Shown piece by piece: positions 27,493 to 36,932 of a DNA stretch of 46,781 bases. The notes under the pieces were generated by a model. That model was not told where the DNA came from. It was given only the letters and a program-made list of their open reading frames with translations, and did not search any database. The translations under genes and the position numbers were made by a program. The DNA comes from JAHEJX01 sp041605955 (lineage in GTDB: Bacteria > Actinomycetota > Acidimicrobiia > Spongiisociales > UBA5794), in assembly GCA_041605955.1 (NCBI GenBank), contig JBFIXI010000027.1, positions 1-46,781 on the forward strand, in the 5' to 3' direction. Every line of letters begins with the position of its first letter. The first letter of the stretch is position 1.

Positions 27493-28290
27493 TCATGGGC
27501 GGCTCCACGGGGACGGCCCATCCGTGGGTGGGCCGGCGAACGCCTGCGCGATCAGCAGCCATTCGTGGGCCGGCGGCGTTGCCTCGAGGGCGGTGTCATC
27601 GACGTGGCGGCGCTGGGTGACCACGAGGCAGAAGTCTAAGGCCGGGCCGGTGACGACATCGGTGGCGTCGTCCCGCCCGAAACGCCACGTGTCACCCGAC
27701 GGTGCCGTCAGCTCGAGACGGACTGGTGTTGGTGGCGGGTCCAGACCACGGTTCTGATAGGACCAGCTGCGAGTGAGAAAACCCAACTGGGCGATGTGCC
27801 GGAGCCGATCCGTCGGCTCCCGAGTCGCTCCTACCGCATCCGCCACATCCTGGCCGTGGGCCCACACTTCCATCAGGCGAGCGGTCAGGAAGGATTTGGA
27901 GCCCATGGAAGGGCCGTACCACGAGACCCGGGTCTCGTCATCAAGCGTGCCCGCTGCCGTGACCAGCTCGGCGCGGGCTGCCCGCCAGGCGGCCAGCAAC
28001 TCGGGCGGCGCCATCGCGCGAAAGCGCCCCAGCGTCAGCTCGTCGAGGGCCTCGTCGCCGCCGACGGCAACCTCCCAGAAGTCCTCCAGGCCGTCCTGGA
28101 AGGCGGCCGGCTCGGTGATCGCCCGCACCGCCGCCAGGTCGTAGTAGGTGAGATGCCCAATCTGGTCGGACACGCTCCAGCCCGGGCTCGGCGTGGCTGC
28201 GTTCCACTGCTCGACAGTGAGCCCGGCAACGACCTCGTCGAGCGCCTGCTGTTCTGCGGCGAGGTCGCGGGCAACTTGGGCGACATCCAC
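27493..28290 (-). CDS. TIGR03084-type DinB-like/mycothiol-maleylpyruvate-isomerase-domain protein
   Basis: This 265-residue protein resembles the actinobacterial TIGR03084 group. The N-terminal DinB-like four-helix domain shows VEQWNAATPSPGWSVSDQIGHL, SFLTARLMEVWAHGQDVADA and possible metal-binding histidines in IGHL and WAHG. The C-terminal domain ends with TQRRHVDDTALEAT, typical of the group. Members often sit beside acyl-CoA dehydrogenases and carboxylases, as here. No biochemical role is established that I can name. It is divergent from the carboxylase operon across a 162-base spacer that probably holds both promoters. Confidence 0.82.
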   Translation of the reverse strand: MDVAQVARDLAAEQQALDEVVAGLTVEQWNAATPSPGWSVSDQIGHLTYYDLAAVRAITEPAAFQDGLEDFWEVAVGGDEALDELTLGRFRAMAPPELLAAWRAARAELVTAAGTLDDETRVSWYGPSMGSKSFLTARLMEVWAHGQDVADAVGATREPTDRLRHIAQLGFLTRSWSYQNRGLDPPPTPVRLELTAPSGDTWRFGRDDATDVVTGPALDFCLVVTQRRHVDDTALEATPPAHEWLLIAQAFAGPPTDGPSPWSRP

Positions 28291-28452
28291 GAGCCCCTTC
28301 CCTTCTCTGGCCCCTCACTTCTCCGACTTGTCCGGGTCGGCTTCAACCGCCGACTCTTCTGCGTTAGTTCTCAGCTTCGGTATCAATTGTTCCGATTCGT
28401 TACCATAACGCGACTTGGCGATCACTGGGTCGACGGCACAAGGAGCGGCGTG

Positions 28453-30057
28453 ATGCCGATCGGGACACCTTTGCGCAGCCGGCTGGACACTCGTTCGGCA
28501 GACTATCGAGAGAACCTGGCCGCGATGCAGGGGCTCTGGGAAGAGGTCGCCGCCGAGCTGGCCAAGGTCCCCACCGTCGGCGGCCAACGCTACGTCGATC
28601 GGCACCGCCGCCGCGGCAAGATGCTGGTTCGGGAGCGGATCGAGGCTTTGGTCGATTCGACCGCTCCGTTCCTCGAGCTGTCTCCGCTCGCCGGCTGGGG
28701 TACGCCGGACCCGGTCGGGGTCGGCGTGGTGACCGGCATCGGCGTGGTCGCCGGCGTCGAGTGCGCCATCACCGGCTCGGACATGACGTATCGGGGCGGC
28801 GCCGCCAACCCCACGACGCTCACCAAGCTGCTGCGGTTCCACGAGATCGTGCGGGAGAATCGATTGCCGCTGATCATCTTGCAGGAGTCGGCCGGGGCTG
28901 ATCTGCCCCGACAGGCTGACATCTTCGTCCCGGGCGGCGAGCAGTTCCGCAACCTGACGCAGCTGTCGAAGCTCGGCATTCCGTCGATCACGATCGCCTT
29001 CGGCCCGAACACTGCGGGCGGCGCCTACGTCCCCGGAATGAGCGACTACACGGTGTTCGTGAAAGAGCGGGGCACGGCCTATCTCGGCGGACCACCCTTA
29101 GTCAAGATGGCGATCGACGAGATCGCCGACGAGGAGGCCTTGGGCGGCGCCGAGATGCACTCCCGGATCAGCGGGCTGTCCGACTACTTGGCGATCGACG
29201 AGCTGGACGGCCTACGGATCGCCCGCCACGTCTTACGCCACCTGCGCTGGTCTAAGCTCGGCCCCGGTCGCACCGAGCGCGCCGACCCGCCGCACTACGA
29301 CCCGGCGGAACTTCTCGGATGCGCCTCGGCGGATGTGCGAGTGCCGTTCGAAATCCGCGAGATCTATGCGCGGGTTCTCGACGGCAGTCGCTTCGAGGAG
29401 TTCAAGCCGCTCTATGGCGACAAGCTGGTGTGCGGGTGGGGATCCATCCACGGTTTCCCCGTGGGCCTGCTGGGCAACAACGGGATTCTCTTCTCCGAAG
29501 AAGCGAAGAAGGGGGCCCAGTTCATCCAGCTGTGCAACCGTACCGACACTCCCCTGGTCTTCATGCACAACATCACGGGATTCATGGTCGGCACCCAGGC
29601 GGAGCAGGGCGGCATCATCGTCAACGGCGCCAAGTTGATCAACGCCGTCTCCAACTCGACGGTGCCGCACTTCAATCTCATGGTCGGCGCCAGCTACGGG
29701 GCCGGCAACTACGGAATGGCCGGCAAGGCATACAACCCGCGATTCGTATTCACCTGGCCCAACCACCGCATCGCGGTGATGGGCGGGCGCCAGCTGGCCG
29801 GGGTGATGGAGATCGTGGCCCGCAACGCGGCGGCCGGCCGCGGGATCGAAGTCGACGAGCAGCAGCTGGCGGCTCAAACGGCGGCGCTCGAGGCCCAGAT
29901 CGAGTCCGAATCGACCGCGCTCTTCTCCACCGGCCGAGTATGGGACGACGGGATCATCCATCCCGCCGACAGCCGCACGGTGCTGGGGTTGGCGCTGTCG
30001 GCCGCCCACAGCAACGTCGTGACGGGCGCGAACGAGTACGGGGTGTGGCGGCATTGA
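28453..30057 (+). CDS. Acyl-CoA carboxylase beta (carboxyltransferase) subunit, methylcrotonyl/geranyl-CoA type
   Basis: This 534-residue carboxyltransferase transfers CO2 from carboxybiotin to a branched unsaturated acyl-CoA. The two crotonase-like halves are visible, with GGAANPTTLTKLLRFHEI, LQESAGADLPRQ, FGPNTAGGAYVPGMSDY, NNGILFSEEAKKGAQFIQLC and VGASYGAGNYGMAGKAYNPR. The length matches methylcrotonyl- and geranyl-CoA carboxylase beta subunits rather than propionyl-CoA ones. ATG 28453 is preferred over a GTG three bases earlier, since AAGGAG (28440-28445) is seven bases from it. The biotin-bearing subunit overlaps downstream. Confidence 0.92.
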   Translation: MPIGTPLRSRLDTRSADYRENLAAMQGLWEEVAAELAKVPTVGGQRYVDRHRRRGKMLVRERIEALVDSTAPFLELSPLAGWGTPDPVGVGVVTGIGVVAGVECAITGSDMTYRGGAANPTTLTKLLRFHEIVRENRLPLIILQESAGADLPRQADIFVPGGEQFRNLTQLSKLGIPSITIAFGPNTAGGAYVPGMSDYTVFVKERGTAYLGGPPLVKMAIDEIADEEALGGAEMHSRISGLSDYLAIDELDGLRIARHVLRHLRWSKLGPGRTERADPPHYDPAELLGCASADVRVPFEIREIYARVLDGSRFEEFKPLYGDKLVCGWGSIHGFPVGLLGNNGILFSEEAKKGAQFIQLCNRTDTPLVFMHNITGFMVGTQAEQGGIIVNGAKLINAVSNSTVPHFNLMVGASYGAGNYGMAGKAYNPRFVFTWPNHRIAVMGGRQLAGVMEIVARNAAAGRGIEVDEQQLAAQTAALEAQIESESTALFSTGRVWDDGIIHPADSRTVLGLALSAAHSNVVTGANEYGVWRH

Positions 30058-32063
30058 CGGACCATCGCCCCATCAGACGCCTGCTGATAGCCAATCGCGG
30101 CGAGATTGCGATCCGCGTTGCCCGCACCGCCGACCGGCTGGGGATCGACACGGTAGGGATCTACTCCGCGACGGACGCTACGGCACTGCACGTCGCCGCG
30201 ATGGACCGGGCGGTCGCCCTCGACGGCAACACACCGGCGGACTCCTACCTCCGCGGCGAGCGGATCATCCAGGCGGCGGTCGCTACCGGATGTGACGCCG
30301 TCCATCCCGGCTACGGATTCCTGGCGGAGAACGCCGCCTTCGCCCGCCAGGTGGTTGCGGCCGGCTTGCTCTGGGTCGGTCCCACTGCCGAGCAGATCGA
30401 GCTGCTGGGTAACAAGCTGGCCGCCAAAGAGGCGGCCGCCGCGGCGGGGACGCCGACGGCGCCGGCCTTTGCCGTCACGGCGGGCGAGCCGCCGCCTGAG
30501 GTGACGCTGCCGGTCATGGTGAAAGCAGCAGCCGGCGGCGGCGGACGCGGCATGCGGCTGGTGCGCCATCGTCATGAGTTGGCGGGGGCGATTGCCGAGG
30601 CGGCGCGCGAGGCCGCCACCTCGTTCGGTGACGGCACCGTCTTCGTCGAGCCATACATCGAGCACGGCCGTCACGTCGAGGTGCAGATCGTCGGCGACGC
30701 TCACGGCCACGTGATTCATCTCGGGGAGCGGGAGTGCTCGATCCAACGCCGCAACCAGAAGATCATCGAGGAGGCGCCTTCGCCGGGGATGACTGCCGAG
30801 ACCCGGGCGGCGCTGTGTGGCGGGGCCGTGGCGCTGGCGCGCCACGTCGGCTACGAGAGCGCCGGCACGGTCGAGTTCCTGGTCGGCACCGACGGCAGCA
30901 TCGACTTCCTCGAGGTCAACACCCGCCTTCAGGTCGAGCACCCCATCACGGAGGCGGTGACCGGGCTCGACCTGGTGGAATTGCAGTTGCGCGTAGCCGA
31001 GGGGGCACCCTTGCCGCTCCGCCAGGAGGATGTCGTCTTTCACGGCCACGCCATTGAGGCGCGAGTCGTCGCCGAGGATCCGGCTTCTGGATGGCTACCG
31101 GCGACAGGAACGATCGCGGCGTTCGTGATGGCCGATCACGTAAGAGTGGACACGGGAGTCGCCGCGGGCACAGAGATCTCACCCGACTACGACTCGTTGC
31201 TGGCGAAGGTCATTGCCCACGCCCCAAGTCGGGACGAGGCCGCCCGCCGCCTTGCCAAAGCGCTGCGCACCTCACACGTAGCGGGCGTAACCACCAACAT
31301 GGCCACCCTGGTGGCGATACTCGAAGAGCCCGCCTTCCTCGCCGGCGACACTCCGATCAGCTACCTCGAAGACCACCCGGACGTCGTTACGGCGGCCGGA
31401 CCCGCCGGCGCCGATCGCGTCGCGCTGCTGCTCGGCGCGGTGTTCGCCGCCGAACAGCGCGATCGGAGCGTCAATCGAGCCACCGGATTCGCCCCCTCCG
31501 GGTGGCGCAACCTGATCACGCACGGCCAGCGCCAGTTGTGGCGCCGGGGTGACGACGATCATCACGTCGAGTACGTGTTCGATGGCGATGACGCGGCCCG
31601 AGTGTGGCTGGGGCAGTGGCCGAAGCCGGCCGACGACGGCTCGTTGCCTTCCGACGAGCGCCCCGTGCTAGCCGTGCGCTTGCTGGAGCGAACTCCCCAC
31701 CGTCAGGTCTTGGAGATAGACGGCGTTCGGCGAGCGATCACCGTGCACGCCGTAGGGTCGCTCGTGCACACTCACAGCTCGGCCGGTTCACTCAGCTGGC
31801 GCGAGGTGCCCCGGTTCGTCGTCCACGCCGCCGCCGAGGCGGGCAGCGGCCCGGTGTGTCCCCTACCCGGTACCGTCGTCGCGGTCGCAGTCACCGCCGG
31901 CCAGCAAGTTGCCGACGGCGACGTGCTGATGATCGTCGAAGCGATGAAGATGGAGCACAAGATCACCGCCACCGGACCGGCAACCGTGGTCGCCGTAAGG
32001 TTCGACGTGGGAGATCGCGTCAACGCCGGCGACCTGCTCGTCGAGCTACACCACGAGGAGTGA
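30054..32063 (+). CDS. Acyl-CoA carboxylase alpha subunit (biotin carboxylase plus biotin carrier), methylcrotonyl/geranyl-CoA type
   Basis: This 669-residue protein starts with the biotin carboxylase domain (LLIANRGEIAIRVAR, HPGYGFLAENAAFA, VKAAAGGGGRGMR, ECSIQRRNQKIIEEAPSP, LEVNTRLQVEHPITE). A linker domain follows, then the biotin carrier with EAMKMEH, where Lys632 is the biotinylation site. TTG 30054 overlaps the stop of the beta-subunit gene (TTGA); an in-frame GTG at 30045 is the alternative. One transcript with the beta subunit ensures equal amounts. The substrate is inferred from the neighbours. Confidence 0.92.
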   Translation: MTDHRPIRRLLIANRGEIAIRVARTADRLGIDTVGIYSATDATALHVAAMDRAVALDGNTPADSYLRGERIIQAAVATGCDAVHPGYGFLAENAAFARQVVAAGLLWVGPTAEQIELLGNKLAAKEAAAAAGTPTAPAFAVTAGEPPPEVTLPVMVKAAAGGGGRGMRLVRHRHELAGAIAEAAREAATSFGDGTVFVEPYIEHGRHVEVQIVGDAHGHVIHLGERECSIQRRNQKIIEEAPSPGMTAETRAALCGGAVALARHVGYESAGTVEFLVGTDGSIDFLEVNTRLQVEHPITEAVTGLDLVELQLRVAEGAPLPLRQEDVVFHGHAIEARVVAEDPASGWLPATGTIAAFVMADHVRVDTGVAAGTEISPDYDSLLAKVIAHAPSRDEAARRLAKALRTSHVAGVTTNMATLVAILEEPAFLAGDTPISYLEDHPDVVTAAGPAGADRVALLLGAVFAAEQRDRSVNRATGFAPSGWRNLITHGQRQLWRRGDDDHHVEYVFDGDDAARVWLGQWPKPADDGSLPSDERPVLAVRLLERTPHRQVLEIDGVRRAITVHAVGSLVHTHSSAGSLSWREVPRFVVHAAAEAGSGPVCPLPGTVVAVAVTAGQQVADGDVLMIVEAMKMEHKITATGPATVVAVRFDVGDRVNAGDLLVELHHEE

Positions 32064-33859
32064 CCCTGCCAGCAGAGCCTTCGCCGCCGATTCGCATCGC
32101 CAACTGCTCCGGCTTCTACGGTGACCGGCTGGCAGCCGCCCAGGAGATGGTGGAGGGCGGCCCGATCGACGTGCTCAGCGGGGATTGGCTCGCCGAGCTG
32201 ACGATGTTGATCTTGGCGCGGACCAGGGAGAAACGCCCCGGCGGCGGCTATGCACGGACCTTCGTCGCTCAGATGGAGCAGGTGATGGGGACCTGCCTCG
32301 ATCGCAACATCAAGGTCGTCTCCAACGCCGGTGGGCTCGATCCCGCGGGTTGCGCAGCCGCGCTCGCCAAGGTCGCCGCCGACTTGGGTCTGGCCCCGAC
32401 TATCGCCTACATCGACGGCGACGATCTGATGGGACGCCTCCCCGAGCTGGTCGCAAGTGGAGAGCTGCGGCCGCTCGGCGACGGCGAGCTCGGGGACCCC
32501 GCCGCCTACCTGACGGCCAATGCGTATCTGGGCGGATGGGGAATCGCCGCCGCGCTGCAAGGGGGTGCCGACATCGTCATCACAGGCCGGGTGACCGACG
32601 CGGCGGTTACCTGCGGGCCGGCCGCCTGGCACCACGGCTGGGCTCGCGACGACTGGGATCGGCTTGCCGGAGCGGTGGTCGCCGGCCATGTCATCGAATG
32701 CAGCGCCCAGGCCACCGGGGGCAACTACTCCTTCTTCACCGAGATCCTCGAGGAGACCGATTTCGCGATTCGGCTCGGCTTTCCGTGGGCCGAGATCGCC
32801 GCCGACGGCTCTGCCGTGATCGGCAAGCATGACGGCAGCGGAGGGGCCATCACCGTAGGGACCGTTACCGCGCAGTTGCTCTACGAGATCGGAGGGCCCG
32901 CCTACCTGGGGCCCGACGTGACGGCTCGGTTCGACACGATCCAGTTGGACCAGGTGGCCGCCGACCGCGTCCGCATCTTCGGCACCAAGGGCGAGCCGCC
33001 GCCCGGCACTCTGAAGGTAGGCATAAACGAATTGGGGGGCTACCGCAATACGATCGAGGTCGCGTTGACCGGGCTCGATATCGGAGCCAAGGCCGATTTC
33101 GCCCAAGCCGCCTTCTGGGACGTATGCCCGTATGAGCCCGACGACTTCGCAGCGGTGGCCAGCCGGGTGCTGCGCACCGACAAGAAGGACCCGCCGAGCA
33201 ACGAGGAGGCGACGGCTGTGTGGCGGTTGACCGTCAAGGACCCGGACGAAGCGAAGGTGGGCCGGGCGTTCTCCAACGCAGTCGTGGAGACGGCGCTGTC
33301 GTCGATTCCCGGTATGTACGCGCTGAGCGGCAGCCCAGCGGGGGCAAGTCCCTACGGCGTCTACCGGGCGGCGACCGTGCCCGCCCGGCGGGTGCCCCAG
33401 TACGTGCACATCGCCGGTAGCGAGACGGTCGCAATCGACTCGGTCGCCCCATCCGGCGAGCGCCACTCTCCACCGGCGGTGCCCGCGGCGGCACCGCCGC
33501 CGGCCGGTCCGTACGTGGATAGCCCGCTGGGACGGGTGGTCGGCGCCCGCTCCGGAGACAAGGGCGGCGACGCCAACCTCGGTGTGTTCGCCCGCTCCGA
33601 CGAAGGCTGGGCCTGGCTGGACGGTTTCCTCGATACCGAGATGTTGCGCCAGCTGCTGCCGGAGACGGCCGAGCTACCCATCGAGCGCCACCCACTGCCC
33701 AACCTCAGGTCGGTCAACTTCGTCATCAGAGGGCTGCTCGACGAGGGAGTGGCTGCGGCGACACGGCGCGACCCGCAAGCCAAGAGCTTGGGCGAATGGC
33801 TGCGGGCCCGCGTTGTCAGCATCCCCACGGCACTATTGGACGACCAGGAGAGCGCATGA
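32060..33859 (+). CDS. atuA: AtuA family protein (DUF1446, acyclic terpene utilisation)
   Basis: The product is 599 residues with two parts. The DUF1446 core begins IRIANCSGFYGDR and contains GGLDPAGC, ITGRVTDAAV, ECSAQATGGNY and DTIQLDQV. A C-terminal AtuA-like domain carries GARSGDKGGDANLGV. AtuA is needed for citronellol/geraniol breakdown in Pseudomonas, where it is encoded with geranyl-CoA carboxylase, but its reaction is not established to my knowledge. GTG 32060 overlaps the carboxylase alpha stop (GTGA) and the frame is otherwise open far upstream. The context strengthens a terpenoid or branched acyl-CoA pathway. Confidence 0.88.
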   Translation: MTLPAEPSPPIRIANCSGFYGDRLAAAQEMVEGGPIDVLSGDWLAELTMLILARTREKRPGGGYARTFVAQMEQVMGTCLDRNIKVVSNAGGLDPAGCAAALAKVAADLGLAPTIAYIDGDDLMGRLPELVASGELRPLGDGELGDPAAYLTANAYLGGWGIAAALQGGADIVITGRVTDAAVTCGPAAWHHGWARDDWDRLAGAVVAGHVIECSAQATGGNYSFFTEILEETDFAIRLGFPWAEIAADGSAVIGKHDGSGGAITVGTVTAQLLYEIGGPAYLGPDVTARFDTIQLDQVAADRVRIFGTKGEPPPGTLKVGINELGGYRNTIEVALTGLDIGAKADFAQAAFWDVCPYEPDDFAAVASRVLRTDKKDPPSNEEATAVWRLTVKDPDEAKVGRAFSNAVVETALSSIPGMYALSGSPAGASPYGVYRAATVPARRVPQYVHIAGSETVAIDSVAPSGERHSPPAVPAAAPPPAGPYVDSPLGRVVGARSGDKGGDANLGVFARSDEGWAWLDGFLDTEMLRQLLPETAELPIERHPLPNLRSVNFVIRGLLDEGVAAATRRDPQAKSLGEWLRARVVSIPTALLDDQESA

Positions 33860-34989
33860 ACACGCCCGCCACCGAAATGTTCGATATCGATTTACCCATC
33901 TTCGCCTTCAGCCACTGCCGGGACGTCGTGGCGGCCGTCTCCAAAGCCGGCGGGTTGGGCGTTCTCGGCGCGGTGGCCCACACCGACGAGGAGCTGGAGA
34001 TCGACCTGGCGTGGATCGAAAGCGAGATCGGCGACCGGCCGTATGGTGTGGACGTCATCGTGCCGGCCGCCGAGGTGACCACGGCCGCCACCGTGGCCGA
34101 CATCGAAGCAAAGATCCCCCAGGCGCACAGAGACTTCCTCGACGATCTGCTGACGCGATACGAAGTTCCGCCGCTCCCCGAAGGCGAGGTGGGCGGCCGC
34201 TTCCGGCTGCGGGGAGATGACCCCCCGCCGTTCTCCGCCGGCCAGGCGAGCTCCCAGCTCGACATCGCGCTCGCCCACCAGCCGGCGGTGCTGGTCAACG
34301 CGCTCGGGCCTCCACCCGGCTTCATGATCGAACAGACCCGAGCGGCCGGACGCCGCGTCGGGGCGCTGGCCGGCAAGGTGGTCCATGCCGAAAGGCACGT
34401 CAATTCAGGCGTCGACCTCATCATCGCCCAAGGTGCCGAAGCCGGTGGCCATACCGGCGAGATCGGCACCATGGTGCTGGTACCCGAGGTGGTCGATGCA
34501 GTGGCGCCGACGCCGGTGCTCGCCGCCGGAGGCATCGGGGGCGGGCGCCAGATGGCGGCTGCCATGGCGCTCGGCGCCGCCGGCGTGTGGTGTGGCTCGG
34601 TATGGCTCACCACCGAGGAGGCGGAGACGCATCCTGTCGTCAAGCAAAAGCTGTTGGCGGCTACGTCCGATCAGACCCTGCGGTCCCGGTCGCGCACCGG
34701 AAAGCCGGCACGCCAGCTGAAGACCGCTTGGACCGACGAGTGGGAGAGCCCGGAGACCCCGGCTCCCCTGGGCATGCCGATGCAACCGATCCTCATCGAC
34801 GAGGCGCTGGCCCGTATCGATCGGGCCGCAAATCGCGCCGGCTCAGGAGCCTCCCAGCTGATCAACTACTACGTGGGCCAAATCGTCGGCTCCCTCAACG
34901 AATCCAAGACGACGGCGCAGGTGGTATTCGAGATGGTCGAAGAGTTCATCGCAGCCACTCGAGCACTCGATAGCCAGCTCGCCGACTGA
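33856..34989 (+). CDS. Nitronate monooxygenase / 2-nitropropane dioxygenase-like FMN protein
   Basis: This 377-residue FMN-dependent TIM-barrel protein is of the NMO family. Key stretches are DLPIFAFSHCRDVVAAVSKAGGLGVLGA at the N-terminus (quoted in parts: SKAGGLGVLG), IIAQGAEAGGHTGEIGT and VLAAGGIGGGRQMAAAMALGA. The start overlaps the AtuA stop (ATGA), so it is the last gene of the carboxylase operon. Such proteins oxidise nitronates in some organisms, but many acyl-CoA-locus members have other, unknown roles; I would not assume nitroalkane detoxification here. Confidence 0.85.
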   Translation: MNTPATEMFDIDLPIFAFSHCRDVVAAVSKAGGLGVLGAVAHTDEELEIDLAWIESEIGDRPYGVDVIVPAAEVTTAATVADIEAKIPQAHRDFLDDLLTRYEVPPLPEGEVGGRFRLRGDDPPPFSAGQASSQLDIALAHQPAVLVNALGPPPGFMIEQTRAAGRRVGALAGKVVHAERHVNSGVDLIIAQGAEAGGHTGEIGTMVLVPEVVDAVAPTPVLAAGGIGGGRQMAAAMALGAAGVWCGSVWLTTEEAETHPVVKQKLLAATSDQTLRSRSRTGKPARQLKTAWTDEWESPETPAPLGMPMQPILIDEALARIDRAANRAGSGASQLINYYVGQIVGSLNESKTTAQVVFEMVEEFIAATRALDSQLAD

Positions 34990-35062
34990 GCAGCCCCAGC
35001 CTGAATACCGACTTGCCCGCCCCTGATGATTAGGGCGCGGTGGTTCTGGGTAGACCCGACCC

Positions 35063-36154
35063 ATGCGCAAGATCATCGACTCCGCATTGGGGCTGTTGGT
35101 CATGGTTACCGCAGCCAACGCTTGGCTGCAGCGGTCTCCAGAACCCGCGGCCACCTCCCAGACCGGGTCCGGCTCGACCACCGTCACCACCGACGGATCG
35201 GTGGCAACCGGTCGGGCCCTCCGCCGCGAGGCGACATCTCGAGACGAGCGGGATGGCCGAGATGAGCGGGCCGCTTCCCGACCGGCTCGCTGGAAGGAAA
35301 TCTTGACTCGCGTGGTGGCTGAGATGAAGGAAGACAATCTGACGACCATCGCCGCCGCCATGACCTATTACGGCCTGCTGGCACTCTTCCCCGGACTGAT
35401 CGCCGTGGTGTCGCTCTACGGCTTGATGGCTGACCCGGCAGTGGTCCAACAGCAGGTGGCCGGGATCGCCGACGTGCTGCCAGCCGACGCTGCCGCCACC
35501 GTCACCTCCCAGCTCGATGCCATCGTGGCCTCGAGCCGCAGTGCCCTGGGACTGGGTTTCGTCGTCTCGGTCGCAGCCACTCTGTGGACGGCATCATCCG
35601 GCGTTGCGGCGTTGATCAAAGCCATCAATATCACGTTCGACGAGACTGAGACGCGCAGCTTCCTCAAACTACGCCTGCTGGCATTCGGTTTGACCATCGG
35701 AATCATCGGCTTTGTGCTTGCCGCCGTGTTCGTCATCACCGCGCTGCCGGCCGTCCTCGATGCCCTGGGAGTAACCACCTCCGTCGTCGACCTCTTCACT
35801 TGGCTCCGCTGGCCGGCGCTGGGGATCGCCCTCATCTTGGGCCTGGCCGTGTTCTACCGCTTGGCGCCCAACCGATCCAACCCCAAATGGCGTTGGATCA
35901 CCACCGGCGCAGTCACCGCCACCGTGCTGTGGCTGCTGGCGTCGTACGCTCTCAGCTTCTACGTCGGCAACTTCGGCTCATACAACGAGACGTACGGTGC
36001 GCTCGGCAGCGTAATCGTCTTGCTGCTGTGGATGTACGTGTCGTCCCTCATCGTTCTTCTCGGCGCCGAGCTCGATTCCGAGCTCGAGGCGATGGCCGCG
36101 AGCGCCGGCTCTAACCAGCCCGCCGGCCGCGCTGCGCTGGCGGCGGCTGCCTAG
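35063..36154 (+). CDS. YihY/BrkB-family inner membrane protein
   Basis: This 363-residue membrane protein has a hydrophilic N-terminus of about 75 residues, then the YihY/BrkB signature MTYYGLLALFPGLIAVVSLYG, and about six hydrophobic segments ending in VIVLLLWMYVSSLIVLLGAELDSELE. The family's function is not settled, although it was once called ribonuclease BN and has been described as a transporter. ATG 35063 lies six bases after TAGACC, close to the leaderless pattern seen elsewhere in the window. It stands alone. Confidence 0.88.
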   Translation: MRKIIDSALGLLVMVTAANAWLQRSPEPAATSQTGSGSTTVTTDGSVATGRALRREATSRDERDGRDERAASRPARWKEILTRVVAEMKEDNLTTIAAAMTYYGLLALFPGLIAVVSLYGLMADPAVVQQQVAGIADVLPADAAATVTSQLDAIVASSRSALGLGFVVSVAATLWTASSGVAALIKAINITFDETETRSFLKLRLLAFGLTIGIIGFVLAAVFVITALPAVLDALGVTTSVVDLFTWLRWPALGIALILGLAVFYRLAPNRSNPKWRWITTGAVTATVLWLLASYALSFYVGNFGSYNETYGALGSVIVLLLWMYVSSLIVLLGAELDSELEAMAASAGSNQPAGRAALAAAA

Positions 36155-36232
36155 CTCCCGCATTCGTCGTCTGCTCATTCGGCAGCCCGTTGCTCGAACA
36201 GCGAGAATGGTCACACCGAGTGGGGAGCATTC

Positions 36233-36697
36233 ATGACACAACTGACGGGGGTGCGCGGGATTGGCCCCGCACTGGCCAGACAACTGGAGCAGGCCGGCTT
36301 CGAGTCTGCCGCCGACCTCGCAGCAGCACAGCCGCGTGATCTCATCGTGGTCCGCGGGATTGGACGAGTCACCGCCCGCCGGATCATCGCCGCCGCCTCG
36401 GCAGTAGCGGCTCCGGAAGCAGAGCAGCCAGCCGGCGAGGAGGCCAAGGGGACGGAGACCGGGGAGATCAAGGGCAAGGCGACGGAGGCCGCAGCTGGTA
36501 GAGCCAAGGAGTCCAAGGCCAAGAAGAGCAAGGCCAAGAAGGCCAAGAAGGACAAGGCCAAGAAGAGCAAGGACAAGAAGGACAAGAAGGACAAGGCCAA
36601 GAAGGACAAGAAGGCCAAGGCCAGAAAGAGCAAGGCCAAGAAGGCCAAGAGGGCCAAGAGGGCCAAGAAGGGATCGAAGCGGAGGAAGAGGAGCTAG
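36233..36697 (+). CDS. Helix-hairpin-helix protein with histone-H1-like lysine-rich tail
   Basis: The product is 154 residues in two very different halves. Residues 1-60 form a tandem helix-hairpin-helix unit (LTGVRGIGPALARQLEQAG and VVRGIGRVTARRIIAAA), a sequence-independent DNA-binding fold. After an acidic/Ala linker, about 65 residues are almost only Lys, Ala, Asp, Ser and Arg in AKKSKAKKAKKDK-type repeats, ending KRRKRS. This resembles histone H1 and mycobacterial HupB tails. A nucleoid-associated or DNA-repair accessory role is plausible. GGGGAG precedes ATG 36233 at a normal distance. Confidence 0.8.
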   Translation: MTQLTGVRGIGPALARQLEQAGFESAADLAAAQPRDLIVVRGIGRVTARRIIAAASAVAAPEAEQPAGEEAKGTETGEIKGKATEAAAGRAKESKAKKSKAKKAKKDKAKKSKDKKDKKDKAKKDKKAKARKSKAKKAKRAKRAKKGSKRRKRS

Positions 36698-36720
36698 CCG
36701 CGTTGCCCCCACCAACGCGG
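36698..36720 (+). terminator. Intrinsic terminator after the HhH gene
   Basis: CCGCGTTG (36698-36705) and CAACGCGG (36713-36720) form a perfect eight-base stem with a seven-base loop directly after the stop codon, followed by a pyrimidine tract. Confidence 0.65.
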
Positions 36721-36932
36721 CCCCTCCTTCCACATCCCCGGTGCGCTGTCGCGTTGTGCCATCCAACAAGCGTCGCCGAGGGCAGTTAGCCGAGTCATTG
36801 CGCCCGCCAACCGCTCTGGGAGAGCGCGAAAAACTTCGCAGATTCGCACGACCATTCTTCGTGGCGGCGTGTACTTTCCGCGCGATCAGGGTTTCGGATT
36901 GACCAGACCCTCCCAGTCAGGAGACCGACCAC

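Noticed and set aside
31772..33466. A 564-codon minus-strand frame opposite the carboxylase alpha and AtuA genes
   Set aside because: It crosses two firmly assigned genes, and its translation is His/Gly/Arg-rich, typical of antisense frames in GC-rich DNA.
36480..36690. The lysine-rich AAG/GCC tract as a non-coding tandem repeat
   Set aside because: It is in frame with a good HhH domain, ends with a stop and then a terminator, and resembles known basic tails.
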